Shown: positions 16,068-25,125, numbered from the stretch's first letter. The stretch: 35,377 nt of DNA from Gloeocapsa sp. UFS-A4-WI-NPMV-4B04 (GCA_019359535.1 JAHHHE010000036.1:1-35377); one strand, 5' to 3'. Notes: generated from the letters alone by a model not told the origin. Program-made: numbers and translations.

Positions 16068-18443
16068 TTACTCAAAGCGCTGGCGTTTATTTGACCAACG
16101 TTGGATCTGATAAGTTTTAGAACCCTCGACTAATAAAGCCGGGGGTTCGTCGTCTTTTAAATCTGCGATCGCGGCGACCATCTGCTGTGATGCTGTACCA
16201 AATTCGCTGTAAAGTAAACTGCCTGTAGTAGAAATAATTATTGTCCGCGATCGCAGTTGATTGTCTTTAAATTTAGATTGCTCCAAATTTTGGTTATTTA
16301 AGGTTGCAATTGGTGATGGTGATACGTTGATAACTACTTCGGGTAAGTTGTCTCCGGTTAAATCAATTAATTGAACTGGCAATTGCCCTAATTTTTCTTG
16401 TAACTGCTCAAATTTAGGCATAGCATTTTTATTAGGACTTGATTTTTGTAACTCTTGCCATACTGTTGGCAGAATTTTTGCAAGTTCTAAAGGTTGGTCT
16501 TGTTGGCTAAGATCGGTTAAGGCGATCGCGTTTGGTTGTAACCATTCTAGGGCTGCTTGTGTCACTGCTAAAGGTCGGCGTTGTAAGTCGTCAATTTTTT
16601 CAGTAGAAGCCACTAACAGCCGCAAAACACCGCCCTGGAGTTGCACTGCTTTAACTGTCGCTAACTTTGTTTCCTGCTGTCCGTCTGGTAGCCAAACAAC
16701 AATTTGAATTTGAGAGTCTGTATCTAATCCTAATTGCTGCCAAATAAACTTTGCTGGTGCTGTTGGCAATTGCAGATCAAAAAATGGTGTCTGTCGCCAG
16801 CGTTTGCCGTCATGATATGCAGTTATTTGGACTTGATACCATATTTGTTGATTGAGTAGGTTCGTTGCTTTTGGATCGGGTTGCAGCCAATCAGTTGGAT
16901 TAATTTTAGTAACTGGTTGCACAACACCAATAATACGGCTGGGATGACTTGATGAAATTTTAGCTGGGGGTTCACCCTCTAGGTGGTGGAGTAGCTTTTG
17001 AATATAAGTAACGGTTTTTGGGCTAGTTTTAGGCTGCTGTTTGAGCCAAGTGATCGCATTTCGTCTGCCTTCTTTCGCTCCCACAATCAGCGCCCCCCAC
17101 GCCTTCACTTCTAGTCTCTGCGGGTTCATTTTTAATGCTATGTCTATGCGATTGCCCAAACGTCCAGAATCCGCCGCCAGGAGGGTAGCTATTTCTTGTG
17201 TGTTTTCTAGTGACGATGCTTGAAATACTTGCAAAGCTTTTCCCCAGCGACCATCAATTAAGTCGGCTAACACTTCTTGGCTAGGACTTGCCCAGCTTTC
17301 CTCGGCTTGGCTTTTGGTAAGCTGTGCGTGTAAGCGAATTAGATCAATTTGGGCTTGAGCCGCAGTTGACCAAGGCTGGCGAAGTTGCTGTCGCTGTTTC
17401 TTGATAAATTGCAACCACTCCCAAGCTGGCGACCATAAACCAGTTCGAGCAATTAAAATTGCCTTGTGATAAGCGGAATTGTTTAAAGCTGGTTCTGCGA
17501 GGGAAATTTCCTCTAGCTGGGGTGGATTGAGGAGAAATTGAGCAGGTTTGAGTTGGTAAACGCGCAATTGTGGTTCTAGATCAATTGTTTGATTTATGAC
17601 TAATTCTGGAGAACCACCACCAGTCACAGATTGCCATTGGGGGACTTGTCCTGTAGGACTTGTCCAAGGCAACATTAAGCTGAGGTGAGAACGACTGGGA
17701 TTGTAATGAATTATTTGACCATAAGCGATCGCACTTGTTCTTTGGACACGCCGTCCCGCAAGATAGAACCAAACGCCTGTGGCTGGTGTAGTACCTTCAA
17801 AGCGGCTTAGTTGTGTAAGTGGAAGTGGACGGCTAGAACCGCGATCAAAAATTTCGCCATTTAGTACAGGCGCGATCGCAAATGACTCTTCTGGCCCTTC
17901 TACTGATACTTGGTCAACTAACTGATAATAAATTTCTCCCTTTTTCGCCTTTTGAAAATCGCCAGTTGAAATAAGTTCATATACCCGCAGTTCAACAATT
18001 TGCTCACAATTACTCTGGCAATTTTGTAGTGAAGATAAAATCGGAAGCAGTACAGAAGTTGGCTGTAATGTAGAACCGTTGTCTAATGACAGGGGTTCTC
18101 CTGCTATCTGTCCCTGTTTGTTCAGGTTTGCTTCAATTTGGGCGAGTGTTTGGGGTTGATCTGAGTTAATTAGGGGAATTTTTGCCCACGGTAATACATC
18201 ATTTACCCAACTCAGTGCATCAGGATTGACAAATAGTTGAAAACTCAACCAAATGCCTACTGTAACCGAGCCAGCGCCACTCAATAATACAATTATCCAT
18301 AGCAGCGATGTTAGCCAAGTTCGCCGCACTTTAACTGCTGGTTTAGGCTTGAGAACTGGGGTAGAAAAGCGATCGCGCTGCTCTTTCCTGCTTTGTTCGT
18401 CTTTTTTTATACGTTTTAGTGCTGAGTTTTGCTTTTGTACCAT
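16068..18443 (-). CDS. Large single-pass membrane protein of unknown function
   Basis: A 791-residue protein. A strongly basic cytoplasmic N-terminus (to about residue 43) is followed by one membrane helix (LTSLLWIIVLLSGAGSVTVG, about 44-70), leaving roughly 720 residues on the outer side. Residues about 325-430 look alpha-helical (Trp- and Gln-rich, LWSPAWEWLQFIKKQ); the C-terminal part includes LIDLTGDNLPEVVINVS and IADLKDDEPPALLVEG, which loosely resemble FG-GAP/VCBS beta-propeller calcium loops. No catalytic motif is seen. The ATG at 18443 is preferred over TTG at 18446. It carries several HIP1 sites, so it belongs to the core background rather than the island upstream. Confidence 0.75.
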   Translation of the reverse strand: MVQKQNSALKRIKKDEQSRKEQRDRFSTPVLKPKPAVKVRRTWLTSLLWIIVLLSGAGSVTVGIWLSFQLFVNPDALSWVNDVLPWAKIPLINSDQPQTLAQIEANLNKQGQIAGEPLSLDNGSTLQPTSVLLPILSSLQNCQSNCEQIVELRVYELISTGDFQKAKKGEIYYQLVDQVSVEGPEESFAIAPVLNGEIFDRGSSRPLPLTQLSRFEGTTPATGVWFYLAGRRVQRTSAIAYGQIIHYNPSRSHLSLMLPWTSPTGQVPQWQSVTGGGSPELVINQTIDLEPQLRVYQLKPAQFLLNPPQLEEISLAEPALNNSAYHKAILIARTGLWSPAWEWLQFIKKQRQQLRQPWSTAAQAQIDLIRLHAQLTKSQAEESWASPSQEVLADLIDGRWGKALQVFQASSLENTQEIATLLAADSGRLGNRIDIALKMNPQRLEVKAWGALIVGAKEGRRNAITWLKQQPKTSPKTVTYIQKLLHHLEGEPPAKISSSHPSRIIGVVQPVTKINPTDWLQPDPKATNLLNQQIWYQVQITAYHDGKRWRQTPFFDLQLPTAPAKFIWQQLGLDTDSQIQIVVWLPDGQQETKLATVKAVQLQGGVLRLLVASTEKIDDLQRRPLAVTQAALEWLQPNAIALTDLSQQDQPLELAKILPTVWQELQKSSPNKNAMPKFEQLQEKLGQLPVQLIDLTGDNLPEVVINVSPSPIATLNNQNLEQSKFKDNQLRSRTIIISTTGSLLYSEFGTASQQMVAAIADLKDDEPPALLVEGSKTYQIQRWSNKRQRFE

Positions 18444-18732
18444 CAAGTCGCTGGCTTATTTAATAAACCGATAGGCTACACGGGCTTGAATTACAAGTGT
18501 AGCAAAACACACTTATATTCTTAACAGCTACTAGATATCTGCTGCGAATTATTAAATATTTGGCTAATGCTGATAGTAGGGCATTAATGAGGTATTTTTT
18601 TAGTTGGGCGATCGCGCTTTTTTAAAACCTATCTATTAACCAAGATATTTAATAAACTGTGGTTAGTGGATTTGGAAATAATAGCAAGCTAACTAAATAT
18701 TTCATAAAAATTGCTTTATTCGTGCAAAAGGT

Positions 18733-19449
18733 TTAAATAAATAACATTCGTGACCAGCTATCAATAATAGTTACCATTCTGTTGTCACTCAAACCATTAA
18801 CACGGCTGACTAGATCACGCAATGATTCAAACTTTTTCTTCTTTCGCTCTTTTTGAATTGCCTCAATTATGTTATCAGATGTTTTACCAGTTACACCAGC
18901 ACTTCTAAGCCTAAGCACAAGTTCAGAGTGACTCAAGGTATTAAATGCCTCTAACGGGGTAATTTGTTTAGGTATCTGACTTTCAATCTGCTTTAGCTTA
19001 TCGTTTAATTGCTGTTTTTCTTGAGCAATTTCTGACCTTAACTCATTTACTTGCTTTTCAAAGCGCAATTCAACATTTGCTAGACGTGATGATTCTGAAT
19101 TTGTTGTTTCAGTTGAATTTTTTACTGGTTTAGCAGCATTCTCAACACCTGTAAGAGCTGAGATTTGCTTAACTATAATATCCTCTTTTTTAGGTGAAAT
19201 TACAAAAGCGTTAACCATTTCACCCTTACGAGGATCTTTTTCTCTCGCCCTTACAGCCGCATAATATTCAAAATGTCCATTAATTACTGTATAAGTCTCT
19301 ACCCCTGTAGCTTTCAAAATTAATGGTTTAATAATTCCTCCACTTTCCAAAATCATATTTGCAAGGTCCTCTAAATCACTCTCTACAAAATTAGAGCGAG
19401 GAATATCCGAATTAATATTTTTAACATCAACTAAATAAAATTCAATCAT
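18733..19449 (-). CDS. ParB-fold protein with coiled coil and C-terminal helix-hairpin-helix
   Basis: A 238-residue protein. Residues about 1-95 resemble the ParB/Srx N-terminal fold: FYLVDVKNINSD, then SDLEDLANMILESGGIIKPL, then VINGHFEYYAAVRAREKD. The usual CTP-binding GERRxRA motif of ParB is replaced by GHFEYYA, so CTP use is doubtful. Residues about 120-160 are a charged coiled coil. Residues 207-232 (FESLRDLVSRVNGLSDNRMV) look like a helix-hairpin-helix, a sequence-independent DNA-binding element; no ParB KorB-type HTH is seen. It begins three bases after the nuclease-ParA stop, so the two are co-translated. Probably the DNA-binding or targeting partner of that ATPase; the biological role is unknown. 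Confidence 0.7.
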   Translation of the reverse strand: MIEFYLVDVKNINSDIPRSNFVESDLEDLANMILESGGIIKPLILKATGVETYTVINGHFEYYAAVRAREKDPRKGEMVNAFVISPKKEDIIVKQISALTGVENAAKPVKNSTETTNSESSRLANVELRFEKQVNELRSEIAQEKQQLNDKLKQIESQIPKQITPLEAFNTLSHSELVLRLRSAGVTGKTSDNIIEAIQKERKKKKFESLRDLVSRVNGLSDNRMVTIIDSWSRMLFI

Positions 19450-19452
19450 TGA

Positions 19453-20988
19453 TTACCCCACAATTCTTTGCAAAACTTCCATAGCTAAAACCTCAAATTC
19501 TTCAGCAGACATTTGAGCAGATGTTTTTAATTCTGCATATTTAATAATAGACTTGGGATCAGGATATTCTAAATCATCTGTATGTATAACTTGATTCATA
19601 CATTCTGATAAAGCAGTTCTATCATAAATAACTGTTTCCATCAATGGTAAGTTATAGCGTTCTGTGATTACGTCTCTTTGTTTAGGAAACGTATATTGTA
19701 AAAATTTAGAATTTGTTGAGATTTTAGAAGCTAGAACGCCTAATAAATTAATCGGCTGTTTGCCTATAAGTTCTCTATATTCATCGGCTTCTTTAATAAA
19801 GTTTAGGACTGTTGGTAAACCTTGGTTAGCAAAAGGTTTTAAATCTGAAGGAATTATTAGATAATCAGTAGTAATTAAAGCAACTTCAGCATAGTAATCT
19901 CTAGATGGCGGAGTATCAATAATGACAATATCATAATTAGTTTCTACTCGTTTTAATTTAGTAATCAATCTGCTCTTAGCAGCTGCTATTTTATTCAGTG
20001 TGGACTGTCCGTCAATTAAAGTAATATGTGAAGGAATAACATCAAGTTCAGGATTATTGAAATACTGCGATTTGCGAACAATGTCTGGAATAAAATCAAA
20101 TTCTCCTGATTTTAATAAATGATAAACGTTTTTGTCTTTTAAGTCGTCGTCTTCTTCAAATTGAAATTTTAGTAAGCCTGTAGCAAAAGTAGTATTTGCT
20201 TGAGAATCTATATCAATTAAAAGTACCCTTTTACCTTTTTGACTCAAAGCTGCTGCTAGATTAACTGCAACAGTTGTTTTACCTACGCCGCCTTTGTTAT
20301 GGTAAATTGCAATTATTTTCATAGTATTTTGTTTGTTTTCTTTTAAACTTAGATTGTATAGCTGTTCAAGTCGATTTAGTTCTTGCTCTGTTTGTTCAAG
20401 ACTATTTTCATCTTCATAAGCTCCATTAATTATTTGTGCGCTTTTAAATTTAACCTGAACTGCGTTTGTTTTTAAACTTGTATTGTCTGCATGAATTAAT
20501 TGTTTGTTTATTGTATTACTCTGATTTGATAGCTCGGGAAAGTTTTTGAGGCTTTTTTTTATTAAGCTATCTCTACCAATAAGAGCTTTAATATTATCTA
20601 TCTCAGTATCAATATTTTTTCCATCACATTGAAATACTAACTCAATGTTATTTTGGACATTTTCATAAATTTTAAACTTTTTACCATTCGTAAGTAATCC
20701 ATATTTTACATTCAAGCTATTTAAATAATGCTTGAGTCTACGAATATGCTTATCTAAGTTTTGATTTGGATGCTTTGCCTCCAAGACGACACTTAAGGGG
20801 AAATTGGCATTTAATACAATGGGGGTGACTTGGGTTGCAAATGCTAAAAAGTCTAACCGGATACTACCAAAAGCAATTTCTTGATACCATTCGTCTGGCG
20901 AGTACCCCAACTGCGGAAGTAGATATTGGACAATTAGCTTACTTTCAACTTCGCTTTCGTTACGACAAAGTTCAGGATTAAAAGACAA
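19453..20988 (-). CDS. HsdR-N-like PD-(D/E)XK nuclease fused to a ParA-type ATPase
   Basis: A 511-residue two-domain protein. Residues 1 to about 110 match the type I restriction HsdR N-terminal nuclease fold: E13/E15 in a first helix, D46 in SIRLDFLAF, and E70-A-K72 in VVLEAKHPNQN, giving a complete D...ExK active site. A Gln/Asn-rich linker with coiled-coil character (about 195-220) follows. Residues 223-511 are a ParA/Soj ATPase: deviant Walker A KGGVGKTT at 232-239, LLIDIDSQAN, and DTPPSRDYYAEVAL as Walker B. The start is TTG at 20988, backed by GAGGTGGG seven bases upstream. It precedes the ParB-like gene by three bases. No methylase, helicase or specificity subunit is nearby. The fusion suggests ATP-controlled DNA cleavage or a defence function, but this is inference. 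Confidence 0.85.
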   Translation of the reverse strand: MSFNPELCRNESEVESKLIVQYLLPQLGYSPDEWYQEIAFGSIRLDFLAFATQVTPIVLNANFPLSVVLEAKHPNQNLDKHIRRLKHYLNSLNVKYGLLTNGKKFKIYENVQNNIELVFQCDGKNIDTEIDNIKALIGRDSLIKKSLKNFPELSNQSNTINKQLIHADNTSLKTNAVQVKFKSAQIINGAYEDENSLEQTEQELNRLEQLYNLSLKENKQNTMKIIAIYHNKGGVGKTTVAVNLAAALSQKGKRVLLIDIDSQANTTFATGLLKFQFEEDDDLKDKNVYHLLKSGEFDFIPDIVRKSQYFNNPELDVIPSHITLIDGQSTLNKIAAAKSRLITKLKRVETNYDIVIIDTPPSRDYYAEVALITTDYLIIPSDLKPFANQGLPTVLNFIKEADEYRELIGKQPINLLGVLASKISTNSKFLQYTFPKQRDVITERYNLPLMETVIYDRTALSECMNQVIHTDDLEYPDPKSIIKYAELKTSAQMSAEEFEVLAMEVLQRIVG

Positions 20989-21368
20989 TTTTGTCCCACC
21001 TCAACATCGCTAAAATTTTGGGGAGAATCTGCTCTATGTTTGATTGTCTCTCAGATTTAGCTGTATTGATTCAGCGTAATCACTGATTATTGTGCAATTT
21101 GGTAATTATATCTGTTGGAACTGTAATAAGGTTAGGGTGATGCGATCGCATTGCTTCAGCTAATATGAAGTAGGAGGAAGAAAAACTAGAATAGAACCTT
21201 GACAAATTGGTTGCTGAGGCAGTAAAATCTTTAGCTTTTAAATACTGGAGTTATAAGTAAAAGTTTTTTTTAGATAATTTTATTTGAAGTTGCAAAAGAT
21301 GTAACTAAGAGACAATAACTTGAGGGACAATCAACCTCAGCAGCTTTAAAGGAAAAAGATAAACCTAT
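20989..21368. other. Divergent intergenic region between the nuclease-ParA gene and ccaA
   Basis: About 380 A+T-rich bases between oppositely directed genes, so promoters for both must lie here. One HIP1 site is at about 21143. GAGGTGGG near 20995 is the ribosome binding site of the TTG-started gene on the minus strand, and AAGGAAAAAG at about 21349 lies before ccaA. No gene is seen. Confidence 0.5.
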
Positions 21369-22205
21369 ATGAAAAAATTAATTAAAGGGTTGGGGGAGTT
21401 CAAAAGCAACTACTTCTCCACTCACCTGGAACTATTTGAACAACTTGCTCATGGTCAAAAGCCTAGAGTATTGTTTATTACTTGTTCGGATTCTAGGATT
21501 GACCCTAACTTGATTACTCAAACTGAAGTGGGGGAACTGTTCGTTATTCGTAATGCAGGTAATATTATTCCTCCCTTTAAAGCAGCTAATGGTGGCGAAG
21601 GGGCAACTTTGGAGTATGCTGTTCATGCGTTGGGCATTGAGCAAATTGTAGTCTGTGGTCATTCTCACTGCGGTGCGATGAAAGGACTACTGCAATTAAA
21701 TAAGCTGCAAGAAGAAATGCCACTTGTTTATGACTGGCTGCAACACGCTGAAGCTACGCGACGGCTGGTAAAAGACAACTACAGCAACTATTCGGGTGAG
21801 GAACTGCTGGAGGTTACTATTGCCGAGAATGTGTTGACGCAAATTGAAAATCTCAAAACTTATCCTGTTATCCACTCGAAGCTACATCAAGGTAAACTTA
21901 ATATTTATGGGTGGATTTATCACATAGAAACTGGTGAAATCCTGGCATACGACCCCGAAACCCATGCTTACGTAGCTCCCCAAAGTCAACTAATTGATTT
22001 TAAATCTCAACAGCCACCAACTCCAGGTCAATTTGCTAGCACGAGCGCTCCTTTAGTGGCGTGTGAAGTACCCAACCAGCGCCGCACCCAACCAGCAGTC
22101 ACAAAAAATGGAAATGGTGCTTCTGGCGATGCGTTGCCACCATTATGGCTCTCACCAGAGCAGCAAGAGCGGATCTACCGAGGTTCTAGTGGGCGTAGTC
22201 AATAA
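21369..22205 (+). CDS. ccaA: Beta-class carbonic anhydrase, carboxysomal type
   Basis: A 278-residue zinc enzyme that converts bicarbonate to CO2 for Rubisco within the carboxysome. C39 (TCSDSR), H98 and C101 (GHSHCGA) are the zinc ligands, at the same numbering as in Synechocystis CcaA/IcfA; D41-R43 is the catalytic dyad. The last 80 residues, rich in Pro/Gln/Ser, extend beyond the catalytic core, as in CcaA, where the tail helps carboxysome recruitment. GHSHCGAMKGLL and LEYAVHALGI are the family core. The gene stands alone, divergent from the nuclease-ParA operon. Confidence 0.92.
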   Translation: MKKLIKGLGEFKSNYFSTHLELFEQLAHGQKPRVLFITCSDSRIDPNLITQTEVGELFVIRNAGNIIPPFKAANGGEGATLEYAVHALGIEQIVVCGHSHCGAMKGLLQLNKLQEEMPLVYDWLQHAEATRRLVKDNYSNYSGEELLEVTIAENVLTQIENLKTYPVIHSKLHQGKLNIYGWIYHIETGEILAYDPETHAYVAPQSQLIDFKSQQPPTPGQFASTSAPLVACEVPNQRRTQPAVTKNGNGASGDALPPLWLSPEQQERIYRGSSGRSQ

Positions 22206-22271
22206 AAGTGCGATCGCAAGCCTGACTTATTCAGTTATCAATGATTGTTCGTTGATGTTGACGAAACAACT

Positions 22272-22302
22272 CAGGGTGAAATTTTCGGAATCATTCGCCC
22301 TG
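22272..22302. terminator. Hairpin between convergent ccaA and aldolase genes
   Basis: CAGGGTGAA and TTCGCCCTG pair (one G-U) around a 13-base loop. It lies between two convergent genes and could serve both directions. There is no T run, so it is a weak intrinsic terminator candidate. Confidence 0.35.
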
Positions 22303-22355
22303 TCGTCGTTATGTAGTCTTGATTGCTCCCCAAACGGCTCAATTGCAGCGAGGTG

Positions 22356-23267
22356 TTACGCGATCGCCCGTCCATTATGTTCATGCGCTACTAGCCTTGC
22401 AGCATAAGGAGTCTCGTGCAGATGCGCTTTACCAACTGAACCAAATAGTTGGAGCTTTTCTGTAATTACCTGCTGCATTGCGGCGATCGCTGCTTCCGCT
22501 ATTTCCAATAAATCCTTCTGACTTGCGCCACACATTTCATCCTTGAGTGCCTGCATATATGCCTGACGCACTTCAGTGTTGACGTTGAATTTAGACACAC
22601 CCAGTTGAATAGATTGAGCAATCATTCCTTCTGGCAAACCTGATGCACCGTGTAGAACTAGGGGAATATTAATCAGGCGGCGGATACGTTCTAGACGCGC
22701 AAAGTCCAATCGTGGCGGACTTTTATATTCACCGTGAACGTTACCAATTGTCACCGCTAAGGCATCTACTTGAGTCTGAGCCACAAATTCTAATGCTTGA
22801 TCTGGATCAGTCATCTTGGCTTCTTTCTCGGCAATTGTCAATCCATCTTCTGTGCCGCTAATTCTGCCAATTTCAGCTTCTACAACTCCTCCATAGCTGT
22901 GTGCCAGTTGAGCCATTGAGCGCGTAAATTCCAGATTTTGCTCGTAAGGCATGGGCGAACCGTCAGCCATAATTGAACGCACACGTGCTTGTAGTGATAA
23001 CCGGATGTCGCGCTCAGAGGTACTGTGATCTAAATGGACAGAGATCGCCACATTAGCTGACTTCGCTGCTTCTAGGCAAAGCGCAACTAAGGGCAACTTG
23101 CCATATTTCACTGCACTAGGGTGTAGTTGCAGCATTGCAGGACTACGAGTTATTTCAGCAGCGTTGACAACTGCTTTGACTCCTTCCAAGTTGTACACAT
23201 TGAAAGCACCAATCGCGTAAGCATTCCGGTGTGCAGTCTCCAAAAGTTCTTGAGTTGAACTCAACAT
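22356..23267 (-). CDS. Class II fructose/tagatose-bisphosphate aldolase (GatY/KbaY type)
   Basis: About 303 residues. Zinc-dependent class II aldolase of the KbaY/GatY/Fba superfamily, cleaving a ketose 1,6-bisphosphate to DHAP and an aldehyde. The zinc and catalytic blocks are visible: ISVHLDHSTS (His ligand and catalytic Asp), VEAEIGRISGTEDG, AVTIGNVHGEYK (His), LVLHGASGLPEG (His) and FNVNTEVRQAYM (phosphate). The substrate (fructose or tagatose bisphosphate) cannot be told. The ATG at 23267, with GGGGAAG seven bases upstream, is preferred over TTG at 23285. No other galactitol genes lie nearby. Confidence 0.85.
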   Translation of the reverse strand: MLSSTQELLETAHRNAYAIGAFNVYNLEGVKAVVNAAEITRSPAMLQLHPSAVKYGKLPLVALCLEAAKSANVAISVHLDHSTSERDIRLSLQARVRSIMADGSPMPYEQNLEFTRSMAQLAHSYGGVVEAEIGRISGTEDGLTIAEKEAKMTDPDQALEFVAQTQVDALAVTIGNVHGEYKSPPRLDFARLERIRRLINIPLVLHGASGLPEGMIAQSIQLGVSKFNVNTEVRQAYMQALKDEMCGASQKDLLEIAEAAIAAMQQVITEKLQLFGSVGKAHLHETPYAARLVAHEHNGRAIA

Positions 23268-23408
23268 TATGACTTCCCCGATCAATCAAGAGTGGTGCTA
23301 TTCCATTTTCAGTGATATTGCGGCATAGCTTACTAACGACAGTCGTACATTGTCAGGGCGATCGCATTATTAGGTTAAAAGTGCGATCGCGCCTTCATCC
23401 CAACCTAC

Positions 23409-24026
23409 TTACCAGCTAGCTACAGCTGACTGAAGCGCCGCACGAACCTCACTGATTGACTGTTCAGCTGCACCATCACCACCGCTTAGGTTGTCAGCAT
23501 GGATAAAAGTAATATCCGTGACTCCAACGAAGCCAAAAACAGCACGTAAGAAAGGTTCCTGAAAGTCATAGCCAGCCGCAGAGAGTCTTTGTCTACTACC
23601 GCCACTTGCGGTGATTACCAGCATTTTCTTACCCTTGACTAAGCCTTGATAGCCTTGTTCGCTCACCGCAAAAGTGCGATTAACACGGGCAATTTGGTCA
23701 ATGTACGCTTTAAACGTAGACGGTACGCTAAAGTTGTACATTGGTACGCCGAAGACATAGCGATCAGCCGCGATAAACTCATCTACCAACTCATCTGAGA
23801 TTTTAAGTGCCTGACTCAGTTCAGGTGTGTGTGCTTCTGGCGGACTAAAAGCAGCAGCAATCCAAGGCTCATCTACATGAGGAACTGGGTTATGACCTAC
23901 ATCGCGATAACTGAGTGTATCTTCAGGGTGGGCAGTTTTCCAGGCTGTGATGAACTCATGCGAGAGCTTACGTGAATGAGAGCGATCGCCACGAGGACTG
24001 GAATCAATATGCAGAATATGAGCCAT
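23409..24026 (-). CDS. azoR: FMN-dependent NADH-azoreductase/quinone reductase
   Basis: A 205-residue flavodoxin-fold protein of the AzoR family. The N-terminus has ILHIDSSPRGDRSHSRKLS, the FMN-phosphate binding loop; FGVPMYNFSVPSTFKAYIDQ is the conserved flavin-contacting block, and TASGGSRQRLSAAGYDFQEP follows as in AzoR. It reduces quinones and azo compounds with NAD(P)H, probably as a two-electron, radical-free detoxification step. The ATG at 24026 is preferred to TTG at 24029. It is alone in its direction, divergent from the ParA-like gene. Confidence 0.9.
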   Translation of the reverse strand: MAHILHIDSSPRGDRSHSRKLSHEFITAWKTAHPEDTLSYRDVGHNPVPHVDEPWIAAAFSPPEAHTPELSQALKISDELVDEFIAADRYVFGVPMYNFSVPSTFKAYIDQIARVNRTFAVSEQGYQGLVKGKKMLVITASGGSRQRLSAAGYDFQEPFLRAVFGFVGVTDITFIHADNLSGGDGAAEQSISEVRAALQSAVASW

Positions 24027-24175
24027 CAATCAATGTCCTAAAAACTATCATTTGACAGCGTAGACCGATTAAATTTATCATTAATCCCTCTTTTGGTCTG
24101 TTCATGAAAAGATTAAATTGGTTCACATCCTCAATTTCAGCTTAAGAGAACATCGCATATTACAGGAACTAACAA

Positions 24176-25102
24176 ATGGGATATGTCATTGCAACTGCAA
24201 ACATGAAAGGCGGCGTTGGTAAAACAACTCTAAGTGTTAACTTAGCTACTTCTCTGGCGAAATATCATGGTAAACGAGTGCTTGTTTTTGATCTAGATAC
24301 TCAAATCAGTGCCACCCTCAGCTTGATATCTCCTGCTATTTTTGCCAAACAAAGAAGAGGGAAACGGACGTTAAGGGAATTAATAAATCAAGTTATTCAG
24401 CCACAGCAGCAGTCAAAAATTAGTATTCACGATGCTATTTATCCTAGTATTTGCAATATTAAAAATTTAGATTTATTGCCAGGTGATATTGAGCTATACG
24501 ATGAATTTGTAGTATCTGAAATGCTGCATGAAAAAGCTTTTGAGGTAGATAAGTTAGATTTTGAGGTAGTCTGGAATCGGTTTGAAAGAACACTGGTAAA
24601 GCAAATTTTACAGCCGATTTTAGACAACTACGATTTCATTATTTTAGATTGTGCGCCCGGTTATAATCTGATGACTCGTAGCGCTCTTGCTGCTAGTGAT
24701 TTTTATATACTACCTGCAAAATCAGAACCATTATCAATTGTTGGCATTCAATTACTAGAAAGACGCATTGCTCAACTAAAAGAAAGTCATGCTTCTGAGT
24801 GTCATCTTAATATCCGATTGCTAGGTATTATATTTACAATGTCAGGAAATTTGCTGACTGGCAGATATTACAAACAAGTAATGCAACGGATCAGTGAAGA
24901 TTTTGAAACAACAAAAATTTTTAAAACTCAAATACCAATTGATGTAAATGTTGCTAAAGCTGTTGATACTTTTATGCCAGTTGTTTTAAGCAATCCTCAA
25001 TCAGCAGGTGCTAAATCATTTACGCAATTAACTCAAGAGTTTTTACAGAAGTTAAAAGATTCTGTGAATAAAAAGGAACAAGAAGCAAAATTAGTAAGGT
25101 AG
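24176..25102 (+). CDS. Solitary ParA/MinD-family ATPase
   Basis: A 308-residue protein with the deviant Walker A motif K11-GGVGKTT at residues 11-18 and the Walker B-type FIILDCAPGYNLMTRSAL. ParA-type ATPases dimerise on ATP and position cargo (DNA, carboxysomes, chemoreceptors) over the nucleoid. Residues around RRGKRTLRELINQVIQ form a basic insertion. There is no ParB gene next to it. Cargo is unknown; carboxysome positioning (McdA-like) is one option, but no McdB-like neighbour is present. It appears A+T-rich and without HIP1 sites. The ATG at 24176 is preceded by CAGGAA. A second ParA, fused to a nuclease, lies about 3 kb to the left. Confidence 0.85.
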   Translation: MGYVIATANMKGGVGKTTLSVNLATSLAKYHGKRVLVFDLDTQISATLSLISPAIFAKQRRGKRTLRELINQVIQPQQQSKISIHDAIYPSICNIKNLDLLPGDIELYDEFVVSEMLHEKAFEVDKLDFEVVWNRFERTLVKQILQPILDNYDFIILDCAPGYNLMTRSALAASDFYILPAKSEPLSIVGIQLLERRIAQLKESHASECHLNIRLLGIIFTMSGNLLTGRYYKQVMQRISEDFETTKIFKTQIPIDVNVAKAVDTFMPVVLSNPQSAGAKSFTQLTQEFLQKLKDSVNKKEQEAKLVR

Positions 25103-25121
25103 GCAGCATTGCCCACCTTAC
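25094..25121. terminator. Bidirectional hairpin between ParA-like gene and ileS
   Basis: GTAAGGTAGGCA-GCAT-TGCCCACCTTAC forms an 11-base-pair stem with one mismatch, beginning inside the last codons of the ParA-like gene and ending four bases before the ileS stop. It serves two convergent genes. Confidence 0.65.
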
Positions 25122-25125
25122 AGAA

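Noticed and set aside
20321-20350. Internal start (Met223) giving a separate ParA without the nuclease
   Set aside because: The Met fits a stand-alone ParA N-terminus, but no ribosome binding site precedes it.
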